DNA of 64,000 nt. It comes from an uncultured Paracoccaceae bacterium (GTDB taxonomy: Bacteria > Pseudomonadota > Alphaproteobacteria > Rhodobacterales > Rhodobacteraceae). The notes under the pieces were generated by a model. The model saw nothing but the letters and a program-made list of their open reading frames with translations. It searched no databases and was not told where the DNA came from. Numbering within the stretch: position 1 is the first letter of the stretch; every line of letters begins with the position of its first letter. The position numbers and the translations under genes were made by a program. Location of the stretch: positions 372,001-436,000 of the forward strand of contig CANKZJ010000002.1 in the NCBI GenBank assembly GCA_947488605.1. The letters run 5' to 3'. Shown piece after piece: positions 37,119 to 46,649 of the stretch.

Positions 37119-37952
37119 TCAGTCAGTCACCCCGGCAAGCAACCGATCCACTGCCCGCTTGGTCTCTTCTTTGAGCGAGGATGTTTGTACAAGAATTTCA
37201 CGCCCTTTGAGAAAATCCAACGCCATGTATTCATTGACTGGTGGTCGTAATAGAACGGTTTTCGGAAATTTGGAGGCAGCAGTCCGCACGATTGTTTTTT
37301 GCATCATCTGCCCGGAGGCATAAGTGACATCAAGCTTTGAGGGCCGCTTCGTCGGATCGCCGCTTGGGCCACCTGATACATCAACCGCAAGCACATGGTC
37401 TGCATAGCCCTGAACAATATCAATCGGGCAGGGGTCCGTGGCATTGCCATCAATGAAGAACTGCCCATCGCGTTCAACTGGAAGGAAAACAGCCGGAATT
37501 GCAGAGGACGCAGCCATTGCAAAACGCAGATCACCGCGATCAAAAACCTCTGCGCATTGTCCGTAAAAGTTCGTGGCGGAAACCTTCAGCGGCACTTTGA
37601 GATCGGCAAAGTCACGAGGGAAGCCCTGAGGCAATACACCTTCAAGAACGCGCTCTAAGTTCAGCTCTCCGATCCGCGGACCACCTTCGCGAAAGAATGT
37701 CCCAAGGCTGTCTGGGCGTATGCGAAATACATCCCACATGACCCCTAGCGGGTCGGTTAAGACTTCGTCGACGTAGGCTAATAATTCATCTGACGACATG
37801 CCCGAACACATTGCAGCACCGATGATCGAACCTATCGAGGAACCCGATACGATGGACGGGGTTATGCCAAGCTCGTCGAAGGCGGCGACCACATGAGTAT
37901 GCGCTAACCCGCGTGCACCGCCCGCACCTAATGCCAATGCAAAAGTTGCCAA
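37119..37952 (-). CDS. patatin-like phospholipase family protein
   Basis: A 277-residue acyl hydrolase with the oxyanion-hole GAGGARG at the N-terminus, the nucleophile motif GSSIGS near residue 39 and the dyad aspartate in FIDGNATDP (DGN instead of the usual DGG/DGA). It probably cleaves phospholipid or other acyl esters. No ATG fits; the TTG at 37952 follows AAGGGG and opens directly into the first strand. The gene is flanked on both sides by hairpin terminators, so it is likely monocistronic. Confidence 0.85.
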   Translation of the reverse strand: MATFALALGAGGARGLAHTHVVAAFDELGITPSIVSGSSIGSIIGAAMCSGMSSDELLAYVDEVLTDPLGVMWDVFRIRPDSLGTFFREGGPRIGELNLERVLEGVLPQGFPRDFADLKVPLKVSATNFYGQCAEVFDRGDLRFAMAASSAIPAVFLPVERDGQFFIDGNATDPCPIDIVQGYADHVLAVDVSGGPSGDPTKRPSKLDVTYASGQMMQKTIVRTAASKFPKTVLLRPPVNEYMALDFLKGREILVQTSSLKEETKRAVDRLLAGVTD

Positions 37953-37984
37953 CTTATGTCCCCTTGTTCATATGTCTGGAAGGA

Positions 37985-38009
37985 ACAAAGCCCGCATTGC
38001 GGGCTTTGT
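37985..38009 (-). terminator. terminator-like hairpin after the peptide ABC operon
   Basis: An 11-bp perfect stem, ACAAAGCCCGC with GCGGGCTTTGT, has a three-base loop, 14 bases beyond the stop of the last permease gene on the minus strand. The descending side ends in a TTTGTTCCTTCC stretch on that strand. It separates the operon from the patatin gene. Confidence 0.75.
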
Positions 38010-38022
38010 CACTTTCAATAAA

Positions 38023-38997
38023 TCACAACCCTCTGATCCGGGGATCCAACGCGTCCCGCAAACCGTCACCGATATAGTTCACGGCCAGCACGGTCAGCGA
38101 GATTGCCAATCCGGGCCAGAGCACCCGCTCGGGGAAGGCTGTCATGCGGTCGACGCTATCGAACAGGATCTTGCCCCAAGTGGGGAAGTCTGATGGGAAA
38201 CCGAGGCCAAGGAATGAAAGTGCGCTCTCGGTGATGATCGCGGTCGCAAGACCCAATGTGGCCGAAACCATGATGGGTGACAGCACGTTCGGCAGGATGT
38301 GCCGTGTGATCATACGGCGTGGCGGGGTGCCGATGGACCGCGCGGCCAGAACAAACTCGCGTTCTTTCAGCGCCATAACGTCGCCGCGTACGATGCGTGC
38401 CGTTTGCATCCATGACGTGATGCCGATGCCCGCAACGATGAGCATGAATATCCCCGTCTCGGGACCGAAGGCCGCGCGTAGCGGATCGCGGAACAGTAGC
38501 ATCATCACCAACAAAAGCGGCAGGATCGGCAGTGATAGAACAAGATCGGTAAAGCGCATAAGGCCCCAGTCCAGCCGTTTGAAATACCCTGAAAGCACCC
38601 CAACAAGCGTGCCAATCAAGATCGCGAGGACCATTGCGGTCCAACCAACGGCCAGCGAAATCCGCCCACCTTGCATGATGTTGGCCATAATATCGCGGCC
38701 GAGGTGATCGGTGCCCATCGGGCGCGCCCAGCTCGTTTTGGCATCAACATCCCAGATCGCCACATAGATTGGTCGCACGTCTTTATTGCGGATATCCAGT
38801 TTGCCGGGATCAACGTCCCAGACCATCGGGCCGAAAGCACAGAACAAAGTAATAAAGGTCAAAAAGATCAGACCTGCCATCGCACCTTTGTGTGACCGGA
38901 ATTGATCCCAGACATCCCACCATTGATTGCGATCCTTTACCGGTGCTTGCTCGGGCTTAAGGTCGTCGGCTTTGGCTTGAATACCTAGATCAGTCAT
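38023..38997 (-). CDS. dppC: peptide ABC transporter permease (DppC/OppC type)
   Basis: A 324-residue permease. It has an N-terminal cytoplasmic segment, a membrane span at about 35-58 (GAMAGLIFLTFITLFCAFG), and the inner-membrane component signature with the EAA-like loop AARSIGTPPRRMITRHILPNVLSPI. The C-terminal ISLTVLAVNYIGDGLRDALDPR is diagnostic of DppC/OppC. ATG 38997 overlaps the dppB stop by eight bases, so the two subunits are co-translated. Confidence 0.92.
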   Translation of the reverse strand: MTDLGIQAKADDLKPEQAPVKDRNQWWDVWDQFRSHKGAMAGLIFLTFITLFCAFGPMVWDVDPGKLDIRNKDVRPIYVAIWDVDAKTSWARPMGTDHLGRDIMANIMQGGRISLAVGWTAMVLAILIGTLVGVLSGYFKRLDWGLMRFTDLVLSLPILPLLLVMMLLFRDPLRAAFGPETGIFMLIVAGIGITSWMQTARIVRGDVMALKEREFVLAARSIGTPPRRMITRHILPNVLSPIMVSATLGLATAIITESALSFLGLGFPSDFPTWGKILFDSVDRMTAFPERVLWPGLAISLTVLAVNYIGDGLRDALDPRIRGL

Positions 38998-39997
38998 AGC
39001 GAATCCTCGGATCAAGTACGCCGTAAAGAATATCGGCCACCAGGTTCAGCATCACGATCATCACAGCCAGCAGGAAGGTGATGGTCATAACCATGGGAAT
39101 GTCGTTGCCTTGCAGAGCAAGGATCAGTAGCTGACCAAGGCCGTTTACCTTGAAAATCTGCTCTGTGATAATCGCCCCACCAAAGATCGATGGAATACCA
39201 AGCGCGATCACAGTGACGACAGGGATCATGGAGTTGCGCAAGACGTGACGCATGATCACGACGCTTTCTGTCATACCTTTCGCGCGGGCGGTGCGGACGT
39301 AATCTTGTCCCAGATTGTCCAGCATGGAGGCGCGCATGTAGCGGCTGACCTGTGCCGTTGTTTGCAGGGCCAAAACCATCACGGGCATGATCATCTGCTG
39401 GAACTGGAATTTGAGTGTTTCCCAATCTACGACGACATGTGTGGTGTCGTAGATTGAGGGCAGCCAGCCAAGGTTGACCGAAAAGATCACAATCAGCAAA
39501 ACACCCGAAAAGAACGGTGGCACGGAAAAGCCGATCATGCTGACGAATGTACCGGCTTGGTCGAAAACCGAATACTGTTTGTAGGCGCTGATAATCCCGA
39601 TGGGCAGCGCAATAGCGACGCCTACGACATAGGACATGCCGACAACCCACAAGGTCTGTGGCAGGCGCTGTGCGATAGTGTCGAAGACTGGGCTGCGCGA
39701 CTGGAAGCTGATGATGCGCTGTGCGCCATCGGCAAAGTTGGTGCCGAACGCACCATCGATCCAATACTGCGGTTCAACCACGAAGAACTGATAGAGCCAG
39801 AGATAGAAGCGTGTGTACCAAGGCTCGCCCAATCCTAGGGCCTCGCGCATGCGCTGTTTGACGTCATCGGGGATCGTAAGGGGCATTTGCCCCATCGGGT
39901 CACCGGGGGCGAGTTCCAACAGCAGGAAAATCACCAAAGCAATAAACAAAAGCGTCGGAATCGACAGGACCAATCTACGGATGGTGTAGTTGAGCAT
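38990..39997 (-). CDS. dppB: peptide ABC transporter permease (DppB/OppB type)
   Basis: A 335-residue permease with six expected helices. The N-terminal YTIRRLVLSIPTLLFIALVIF, the EAA loop TARAKGMTESVVIMRHVLRNSMIPV and the C-terminal YGVLDPRIRYD are family hallmarks. It has a rather long periplasmic segment after helix 1 (about 35-105). It lies downstream of the binding-protein gene across a 75-bp gap with a stable hairpin. Confidence 0.92.
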   Translation of the reverse strand: MLNYTIRRLVLSIPTLLFIALVIFLLLELAPGDPMGQMPLTIPDDVKQRMREALGLGEPWYTRFYLWLYQFFVVEPQYWIDGAFGTNFADGAQRIISFQSRSPVFDTIAQRLPQTLWVVGMSYVVGVAIALPIGIISAYKQYSVFDQAGTFVSMIGFSVPPFFSGVLLIVIFSVNLGWLPSIYDTTHVVVDWETLKFQFQQMIMPVMVLALQTTAQVSRYMRASMLDNLGQDYVRTARAKGMTESVVIMRHVLRNSMIPVVTVIALGIPSIFGGAIITEQIFKVNGLGQLLILALQGNDIPMVMTITFLLAVMIVMLNLVADILYGVLDPRIRYD

Positions 39998-40027
39998 GAG
40001 GGGGCGCCTTGGGTTATGGTTTTGGAT

Positions 40028-40055
40028 GTAAGGCGGGGAGGGGTCCCCGCCTTAC
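40028..40055 (-). terminator. intercistronic hairpin between binding-protein and permease genes
   Basis: GTAAGGCGGGGA and TCCCCGCCTTAC pair over 12 bp around a four-base loop, in the short gap between the binding-protein stop and the dppB start. No U-run follows, so it is more likely to stabilise the abundant binding-protein message or partly attenuate than to end transcription. Confidence 0.65.
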
Positions 40056-40072
40056 GTTGTTATTGCGGCCGA

Positions 40073-41794
40073 TTAACGGTTGTCGCCGGTACGGTACCAG
40101 TCAGCTGCGTTCCACAGCTCGCTGTCCCATACGTTCAGATCAACGCCACCAAGGCTGGTTGCGTGTGCTGACAGACGACCACGGTGAACCAGTGGGATCA
40201 TGCCGCCTTCTTCAACCATGATGTCGTTCAACTGACGTGAAATCGCTGCGCGCTCGTCTGCGTCGGCGGTTGTTGTCAACTGAGCATAGAGCGCATCATA
40301 TTCTTCACTGCAGAAACGACTGATGTTCTCACCCTGCCACTGTGTTGCCGGGCTTGGCGCGTTGTCGCACAGACCGTTGCCAAGGTAGGCCTGCGGGTCA
40401 GTGCCGTTGAAGGTGTTCGCGTACATTTCAACGTCAGCGTAGAACTTTTGGAATGTATCAGGCGAACCTGGGTCACCACCAAAGAACACGGACGCGTCGA
40501 TATTGCGCAGCTCGGCTTCGATGCCGATCTCGGACCACCACTCTTTGATCAGGGCTTGGAAGTCCTGACGCACAGCGTTTGTGGATGTCTGATACAGGAT
40601 CTGCATCGGCACGCCGTTCGCTTCACGGACGCCGTCACCGTCTGTGTCCATGTAGCCCGCAGCATCAAGCATGGCGTTAGCGCCAGCAATATCCTGCGTG
40701 TCACATGTGAACGTGTCAGAGTTGACCGCTTCAGGAGCAGGTATCCAGTTACACGTTACTTTACCGGCCTGACCGTAGCCGACTTCGACCAGCAATGGAC
40801 GGTCGATGGCCATAGACATGGCTTTGTAAACCGCAGGGTCACCCAAGAACGGATGTGGGCGGATCACGGAACGCTCTTCGTCGGACAAGGATGGATCAGG
40901 GTTCGTTTGGTTGAGCATGATACGCTCCATCAACGGACCAAAGCCTGCCACTGGTGTACCCATGCCGCCGGCTTCCATGCTGGCGATGACGTCTGGTGCC
41001 AACTGAAGGTTCCAAGCGTAGTCAAATTCGCCCGTTTCCATCACTGAGCGACCAGCCGCAGTTGCGTCGCCGCCGCCTTTGAAGGTCATGGATGCAAATG
41101 CAGGCTTGCCCGCTTCACGGTAGTTTTCGTTCGCAACCAATTGGATCACGTCATTGGTGCGGAAGTCTGTGACAACGAAAGGACCTGTGCCGATTGGGCC
41201 AAAGTTTTCGTCAGTACACTCGGGCGCTTTGGCGCCCATGCAGTCTGCGAACTGTGCAGCTTGCAGGATTGGGCTCTCACCGCCAACGAAGGGTCCGTAA
41301 GGGAACGGTGTTGGGCCATCGAAGTTGACCACAACTGTCAGATCGTCAGGCGTTTCAACAGATGTAACACCTTCGAATTTTGTCAGTTGCGCACAACCGG
41401 ACTCTGGATCGGTGCAATATTCATAAGTGAATTTCACGTCAGCAGAAGTGAAAGGCGTGCCATCTGACCACAAGATACCGCTGGTAATCTTCCATGTAAT
41501 TGATGTCAGGTCCTCGGAGACGCCGCCGTTTGCGACGGTCGGGACTTCTTCAACCAACCAAGGTGTCAAAGCGCCGGAGCTGTCGTAGCGCGCGAGCGGC
41601 TCGATCATCAGTGACGCGGCTTCGATGTCTTTCGTACCACCAGACAGGAACGGGTTCAGGATGGATGGGGCTTGCCAATAGATAACTTTGACTTCGCCGT
41701 CACGACCGCGATCGCCCTCGTGGGCGTCTGCATAGGCCATCTGGCCCAATGCTACGGTTGCAACAGCGCCCATCAGGGCTGTTTTGAGGTTCAT
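40073..41794 (-). CDS. dppA: peptide ABC transporter substrate-binding protein
   Basis: A 573-residue SBP family 5 receptor with a signal peptide (MNLKTALMGAVATVALGQMAYADA). Recognisable blocks are YDSSGALTPWLVEEVP, ITWKITSGILWSDGTPFTSADVKFTYEY and the C-terminal INDIMVEEGGMIPLVHRG. It presents a peptide or related solute to DppB/C. At 573 residues it is longer than E. coli DppA. The ligand is unknown; nearby M20 hydrolases hint at N-acylated amino acids or peptides. Confidence 0.9.
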   Translation of the reverse strand: MNLKTALMGAVATVALGQMAYADAHEGDRGRDGEVKVIYWQAPSILNPFLSGGTKDIEAASLMIEPLARYDSSGALTPWLVEEVPTVANGGVSEDLTSITWKITSGILWSDGTPFTSADVKFTYEYCTDPESGCAQLTKFEGVTSVETPDDLTVVVNFDGPTPFPYGPFVGGESPILQAAQFADCMGAKAPECTDENFGPIGTGPFVVTDFRTNDVIQLVANENYREAGKPAFASMTFKGGGDATAAGRSVMETGEFDYAWNLQLAPDVIASMEAGGMGTPVAGFGPLMERIMLNQTNPDPSLSDEERSVIRPHPFLGDPAVYKAMSMAIDRPLLVEVGYGQAGKVTCNWIPAPEAVNSDTFTCDTQDIAGANAMLDAAGYMDTDGDGVREANGVPMQILYQTSTNAVRQDFQALIKEWWSEIGIEAELRNIDASVFFGGDPGSPDTFQKFYADVEMYANTFNGTDPQAYLGNGLCDNAPSPATQWQGENISRFCSEEYDALYAQLTTTADADERAAISRQLNDIMVEEGGMIPLVHRGRLSAHATSLGGVDLNVWDSELWNAADWYRTGDNR

Positions 41795-41857
41795 TTTGTC
41801 TTCTCCTTGTTAGTCGTCATGTTGTGTGCTCTTTTTTGGGCCTCAGGACCTGCCGTT

Positions 41858-42865
41858 TTATCCAACAGTGTCGTTTGTATCGTTGTACAGGTGGCAGGCG
41901 GTAAACCGGCCGGGGTGTACTTCACGATATTCGGGTTCCACGCGCTTGCAGATGTCCATGACGGACGGGCAGCGGGTGCAGAAATTACAGCCCTCAGGTG
42001 GGTTTGAGGGGGACGGGACGTCACCTTTCAAGATTACACGCTGTGTTGCGCGCGCAAGGCTCGGATCGGGTTCCGGCACCGCAGAAAGCAGTGCTTTGGT
42101 GTAGGGATGCAGCGGATCGGCATAAAGCCCTTCGCGGGGCGCCAATTCGACGATTTTACCCAGATACATGACCGCGACGCGCGTCGCGATGTGGCGGACC
42201 ATCGATAGATCATGGCTGATGAACAAGTAGGTCAGACCAAACTGTTGTTGCAGGTCTTCAAGCAGGTTCACCACTTGCGCTTGGATTGATACATCAAGAG
42301 CAGCAATAGGTTCGTCGCAAACGATGAATTTCGGGTTCAACGCCAAAGCACGTGCAATGCCGATCCGCTGGCGTTGCCCGCCGGAAAATGCTTGCGGATA
42401 GCGTTTGGCAAATTTGCGATTCAGGCCAACAGCGTCCATCAATTCGGCGACTTTTTCGCGTTTTTCAGCGTCGTTCAGCGTTGTGTGCTCATCAAAGGGT
42501 TCTTTGATAATGTCCTCAACCGTCATGCGCGGGTTCAGCGACGCTTGCGGGTCTTGAAACACCATCTGCATCGTTGGACGCATCTCGCGCAATTCAGTTT
42601 GCGGGGTTGGGCCGATTTCGCGGTTATCAATGGTGATTGAACCCGACGTAATATCGTAGAGACGCAACACGGCGCGGCCACAGGTGGATTTGCCACAGCC
42701 GGATTCGCCGACGAGACCAAGTGTTTCGCCTTCCATCACGTCAAAGCTGACGCCATCCACGGCTTTCACCTCTCCAACCCGACGGCGCAAAAGCCCGGCA
42801 TGGATCGGGAAATGCATCCTGAGGTCTTTGACTGAAACGAGGGGCTTTTTGCCTTCATCAAGCAT
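41858..42865 (-). CDS. dppF: peptide ABC transporter ATP-binding protein (DppF/OppF type)
   Basis: A 335-residue ATPase with Walker [10 protein letters not shown], signature [10 protein letters not shown], Walker [13 protein letters not shown] and the switch His in ISHDLSMV. The C-terminal oligopeptide-transporter region has the cysteine motif CNFCTRCP...C. The ATG at 42865 overlaps the dppD stop by eight bases, the same junction type as dppB/dppC. A longer in-frame extension to 43033 lies wholly inside dppD and is rejected. Confidence 0.93.
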   Translation of the reverse strand: MLDEGKKPLVSVKDLRMHFPIHAGLLRRRVGEVKAVDGVSFDVMEGETLGLVGESGCGKSTCGRAVLRLYDITSGSITIDNREIGPTPQTELREMRPTMQMVFQDPQASLNPRMTVEDIIKEPFDEHTTLNDAEKREKVAELMDAVGLNRKFAKRYPQAFSGGQRQRIGIARALALNPKFIVCDEPIAALDVSIQAQVVNLLEDLQQQFGLTYLFISHDLSMVRHIATRVAVMYLGKIVELAPREGLYADPLHPYTKALLSAVPEPDPSLARATQRVILKGDVPSPSNPPEGCNFCTRCPSVMDICKRVEPEYREVHPGRFTACHLYNDTNDTVG

Positions 42866-43862
42866 CACGAGGCCCTCCGGTGCGCGCATCATAGAAGCAG
42901 GCCGCATCGTGGCCGTTGCCGAGATCAAAGCGGGGCGGGTTTTCGACCGCACAGCGATCAAACGCCACATCACAGCGATCACGGAACGGGCACGACGTCG
43001 GTGCGGCCCCCATAATCGGTGGCTGACCTTCAATGATTGTCAGACGTGCAGCGCGTTCGCCCAAAATCTTGGGGATCGTGGTCAGAAGGGCGCGCGTGTA
43101 GGGGTGCTGCGGATTCGCAAATAACTCATGCACAGGCGCGTGTTCCACGACCTGGCCACCATACATCACCATCACGCGGTCCGCGATACCAGCGATGACG
43201 CCAAGATCGTGGGTGATCCAGATCACGGCCATACCGAGTTTATCGCGCAACTCTTTCATCAGCTCTAGAATTTGGGCCTGAATGGTCACATCAAGAGCCG
43301 TTGTCGGCTCATCCGCGATCAAGACCTGCGGGTCACATGCCAATGCAATGGCAATCATCACACGCTGACGCATACCGCCTGAAAACTGATGCGGGAAGTC
43401 ATTGAGACGCTGTGCGGCATCTGGAATGCCGACAAGCTCCAGAAGGTCCTGCGCGCGCGCCGCCGCTTCACGTTTGCTCATGCCCATGTGCTTGCGCAAT
43501 GGCTCCATGATTTGAAAACCGACGTTGTAGACCGGGTTGAGCGACGTCATCGGGTCCTGAAAAACAAACCCGATTTTGCCACCGCGCACGGAGCGCAATT
43601 CTTCTTGGCTGACATGCAACAGGTCCTTGCCATCAAATTGCACCGACCCACCGCGTACATCAGCGGGCGGCGAAGGCAGCAGCCCAAGCAACGACATCAT
43701 GGTGACAGATTTTCCCGACCCGCTCTCGCCGACAACTCCGAGGAGTTCACCGGGCTTTAGCGAGAAGCTGACATCATTTACGGCGTGGACTTCGCCACCG
43801 CGCGTTTGAAAAACAGTTTTGAGGTCCTGGACTTCCAGGACGGGCAGCGCCCCATCGGGCAT
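42858..43862 (-). CDS. dppD: peptide ABC transporter ATP-binding protein (DppD/OppD type)
   Basis: A 334-residue ATPase, first gene of the operon: Walker A GESGSGKS, signature [12 protein letters not shown], Walker [13 protein letters not shown], His switch in [10 protein letters not shown], and the C-terminal CPFRDRC cysteine motif. Gene order dppD-dppF-dppA-dppB-dppC puts the ATPases first, unlike E. coli dppABCDF. GGGAGG precedes the ATG and lies within a small dyad (43866-43883) that could hide the ribosome site. Confidence 0.92.
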   Translation of the reverse strand: MPDGALPVLEVQDLKTVFQTRGGEVHAVNDVSFSLKPGELLGVVGESGSGKSVTMMSLLGLLPSPPADVRGGSVQFDGKDLLHVSQEELRSVRGGKIGFVFQDPMTSLNPVYNVGFQIMEPLRKHMGMSKREAAARAQDLLELVGIPDAAQRLNDFPHQFSGGMRQRVMIAIALACDPQVLIADEPTTALDVTIQAQILELMKELRDKLGMAVIWITHDLGVIAGIADRVMVMYGGQVVEHAPVHELFANPQHPYTRALLTTIPKILGERAARLTIIEGQPPIMGAAPTSCPFRDRCDVAFDRCAVENPPRFDLGNGHDAACFYDARTGGPRDA

Positions 43863-43976
43863 ATAGAACCTCCCAAGTGGTTCAAGTCATTTAATTTTTC
43901 GCCCCGTCGTCTTTGCGACTGGTTGCGTTAGCATCAGACGGTAACATCAAATTTCGATCCCGCAAGCCGATTCCTG

Positions 43977-44025
43977 TTTGCGGTACTGCAAAGGACACGG
44001 CAAAGTGGCGATGCCTCGACTTTGC
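43977..44025. promoter_or_regulatory. cluster of TTTGC/GCAAA half-sites between dpp operon and argE
   Basis: TTTGC at 43977-43981 faces GCAAAG at 43988-43993 in a 16-bp near-palindrome (TTTGC-N6-GCAAA). GCAAAG recurs at 44000-44005 and CTTTGC at 44020-44025. Four half-sites in 49 bp, in the only divergent intergenic region between the importer and the two hydrolases, suggest a shared operator. No regulator gene is adjacent. Confidence 0.45.
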
Positions 44026-44077
44026 GCACTTGCTCATTTTGGGTGCGCAGAATCCGGGAATGCTTGAAAGGATACCC

Positions 44078-45247
44078 ATGACACTTAGTGCCCGCGACTT
44101 GATGGATAGATTGGTCGGTTTTCCGACGGTCAGCCGCGATAGCAATCTCGAACTCATTGATTTTGTTGAGGACTACCTTGACGGTTTTGGTGTGAAATCA
44201 ACGCGGGTTCCCAACGAGGATGGCACGAAGGCGGCGCTTTATGCCCATGTCGGGCCCGAGGTTGATGGCGGTGTCGTTCTTTCGGGGCACACAGACGTTG
44301 TGCCGGTTGATGGCCAAGCTTGGGATACGGACCCTTTTACGGTGACCGAACGTCAGGGCAAACTATACGGGCGCGGCACGTGCGACATGAAAGGTTTTGA
44401 TGCCTTGGCGCTCTCGGCCGTACCATTGGCGCTTGAGCGCGGGATTAAACGACCACTGCAAATCGCACTAAGCTATGACGAAGAGGTGGGCTGCACCGGT
44501 GCGCCGCCGATGATTGATCATATGGTCAGTATGGGATTGCCACGCGCGGACACAGTGCTTGTCGGTGAGCCGTCGATGATGAAGGTTGTGACGGGCCACA
44601 AAGGCGGCATTGGCTACAAGGTTCATTTCAAAGGGTTCGAGGTGCATTCATCACTCGCCCCTACAGGCGTCAGCGCGATCATGATGGCGGCAAAGTTGAT
44701 TAACTGGGCCAACGATGTGAATGCCGAAAACGCCGCGAAAACGCCAAGTGACTTAGCTGCCGACTTTTTCCCGCCTTACACCACACTGCACGTCGGTACG
44801 ATCAGTGGCGGTACGGCACATAACATCACCGCCAAAGACTGCCACTTTGGTTTCGACTTCCGGCTAGTGCCAGGCGAAGACATTGGCGTATGGCAGGCCC
44901 GCTTTATGGCAAAAGTGGCCGAGCTTGAGGCCGAAATGAAAGCCGTTCGTCCGGAGGCTGCCATCAGCGCCGAGCAATACTTTAGCGTGCCGGGCCTTGT
45001 GCCAGAAGACCATGGCAAAGCCGAAGCATTGGTGCGCCGACTGACCGGCGAAAACGCGAGCAATGTTGTCAGCTACGGGACAGAGGCTGGGCAGTTCCAA
45101 AAGCGCGGCTACTCTGCTGTGATCTGCGGACCCGGCGATATTGCGCAAGCACATCAGCCAAACGAGTTTATCACCGTCGACCAATTCCAGCAGGGCGAGG
45201 CATTTATCGCAAGGTTGGTGGACATGCTTGCAAGGGACCCCACATAA
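44078..45247 (+). CDS. argE: acetylornithine deacetylase-like M20 peptidase
   Basis: A 389-residue M20 metallohydrolase. Metal and catalytic motifs are present: SGHTDVVPV, GRGTCDMKGFDA with the bridging Asp, and SYDEEVGCTGAP with the general-base Glu. ArgE removes the acetyl group from N-acetylornithine in arginine synthesis, but family members also act on other N-acyl amino acids. Its place divergent to a peptide importer and before a hippurate-hydrolase-like gene leaves a catabolic role open. GAAAGG lies before the ATG at 44078. Confidence 0.82.
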   Translation: MTLSARDLMDRLVGFPTVSRDSNLELIDFVEDYLDGFGVKSTRVPNEDGTKAALYAHVGPEVDGGVVLSGHTDVVPVDGQAWDTDPFTVTERQGKLYGRGTCDMKGFDALALSAVPLALERGIKRPLQIALSYDEEVGCTGAPPMIDHMVSMGLPRADTVLVGEPSMMKVVTGHKGGIGYKVHFKGFEVHSSLAPTGVSAIMMAAKLINWANDVNAENAAKTPSDLAADFFPPYTTLHVGTISGGTAHNITAKDCHFGFDFRLVPGEDIGVWQARFMAKVAELEAEMKAVRPEAAISAEQYFSVPGLVPEDHGKAEALVRRLTGENASNVVSYGTEAGQFQKRGYSAVICGPGDIAQAHQPNEFITVDQFQQGEAFIARLVDMLARDPT

Positions 45248-45274
45248 AGATCAAAGATAACCGGAGAATCTCAC

Positions 45275-46438
45275 ATGCCTGTCAAAAATCGTTTTGCCGA
45301 ACTTCTGCCTGAAATCACCGCATGGCGTCACGACCTGCACGAGAACCCAGAGATCTTGTTCGAGACCCATCGGACTTCGGCCATCGTGGCAGAGAGGCTG
45401 AAAGAATTCGGTTGCGACGAGATCACGACAGGGATTGGGCGCACTGGCGTCGTCGCTGTGATCAAAGGTAAGGCTGACACATCAGGTAAAGTCATTGGCC
45501 TGCGCGCCGATATGGACGCGCTGCCAATGCAGGAAGAGACCGACCTGCCGTATAAATCCAAAGTCGATGGGGCAATGCATGCTTGTGGGCATGATGGGCA
45601 CACGTCGATGCTGCTGGGGGCTGCGAAATACCTATCCGAGACACGCAATTTCGATGGTACTGTCGTCCTGATCTTCCAACCCGCAGAAGAAGGCGGCGGT
45701 GGCGGTAAGGAAATGTGCGACGATGGCATGATGGAACGCTGGGGCATCCAAGAGGTTTACGGCATGCACAATTGGCCGGGTCTGCCTGCGGGCGAATTCG
45801 CGATCCGTCCGGGGCCGTTTTTTGCGTCAACAGACCAGTTCGATATCGTGATCGAAGGACGCGGCGGGCATGCTGCCAAGGCGCATCTGACTTTGGATAC
45901 AACCGTCATAGCCAGCCATGTCGTCATTGCTTTGCAAACCATCGCGTCGCGGATTGTAAGCCCGACCGAACATGTGGTCGTGTCTGTCACAAGTTTCGAG
46001 ACCGCCTCAAAAGCATATAACGTCATCCCGCAGACAGTGCATCTACGTGGAACTATCCGCTCGATGTCGCAAGAGACGCGTGAACTGGCCAAGACATCCC
46101 TGATCGCCATCGCCGAAGGTACTGCTGCAGCGCATGGTGGGACAGCATCGGTTGATTACAAACTGGGCTATCCGGTGATGGTGAACAGCGAAGAGCAGAC
46201 AGAATTCGCAGCCAAGGTCGCCACCTCAATCGCAGGAAAATGCGCATACGCGGACCAAACGATGGGCGGTGAAGACTTTGCGTTCATGCTCGAAGAACGC
46301 GCCGGCGCGTATATCTTTGTGGGTAACGGGGACGGCGCCGACGTGCACCACCCTAAGTATGTGTTCAACGACGAGACGATGCTAGCGGGCTGTTCGTGGT
46401 GGGCGGAGATCGTGGAGCAAAGGATGCCGGCGGGGTAA
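45275..46438 (+). CDS. M20 family amidohydrolase (HipO/hippurate hydrolase-like)
   Basis: A 387-residue aminoacylase-type enzyme with the HENPEILFETHRTS opening and the metal motif MHACGHDGHTSMLLGA. FQPAEEGGGGGKEM holds the catalytic Glu pair, and MHNWPGLPAGEFAIRPG and the C-terminal MGGEDFAFMLE follow. It hydrolyses an N-acyl or N-aroyl amino acid amide bond. It follows argE by 27 bp, so they are probably cotranscribed and may process what the divergent ABC system imports. Confidence 0.88.
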   Translation: MPVKNRFAELLPEITAWRHDLHENPEILFETHRTSAIVAERLKEFGCDEITTGIGRTGVVAVIKGKADTSGKVIGLRADMDALPMQEETDLPYKSKVDGAMHACGHDGHTSMLLGAAKYLSETRNFDGTVVLIFQPAEEGGGGGKEMCDDGMMERWGIQEVYGMHNWPGLPAGEFAIRPGPFFASTDQFDIVIEGRGGHAAKAHLTLDTTVIASHVVIALQTIASRIVSPTEHVVVSVTSFETASKAYNVIPQTVHLRGTIRSMSQETRELAKTSLIAIAEGTAAAHGGTASVDYKLGYPVMVNSEEQTEFAAKVATSIAGKCAYADQTMGGEDFAFMLEERAGAYIFVGNGDGADVHHPKYVFNDETMLAGCSWWAEIVEQRMPAG

Positions 46439-46649
46439 AGAACCAATAGATGAGGATGTATTGAATTGGATAGGTAGGGTTAATAAACGTGGTTTGTCGG
46501 GGATGTTTACCGACAAAATTCCGGACGACAAAGTAACCGCAGAAATGCTTTAATTGCTGTACTGGACCGATGCAATGCAAAGTAGTTTTGGCGTGACAAC
46601 GGAATCTTTTGAACGCTGCTTGGATGATCCACCCAATTTTTCGTTTGGC

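Noticed and set aside
42866-43033. N-terminal extension of dppF to 43033
   Set aside because: The extra codons lie wholly within dppD and lack similarity to ABC ATPases; the ATG at 42865 gives the family N-terminus.
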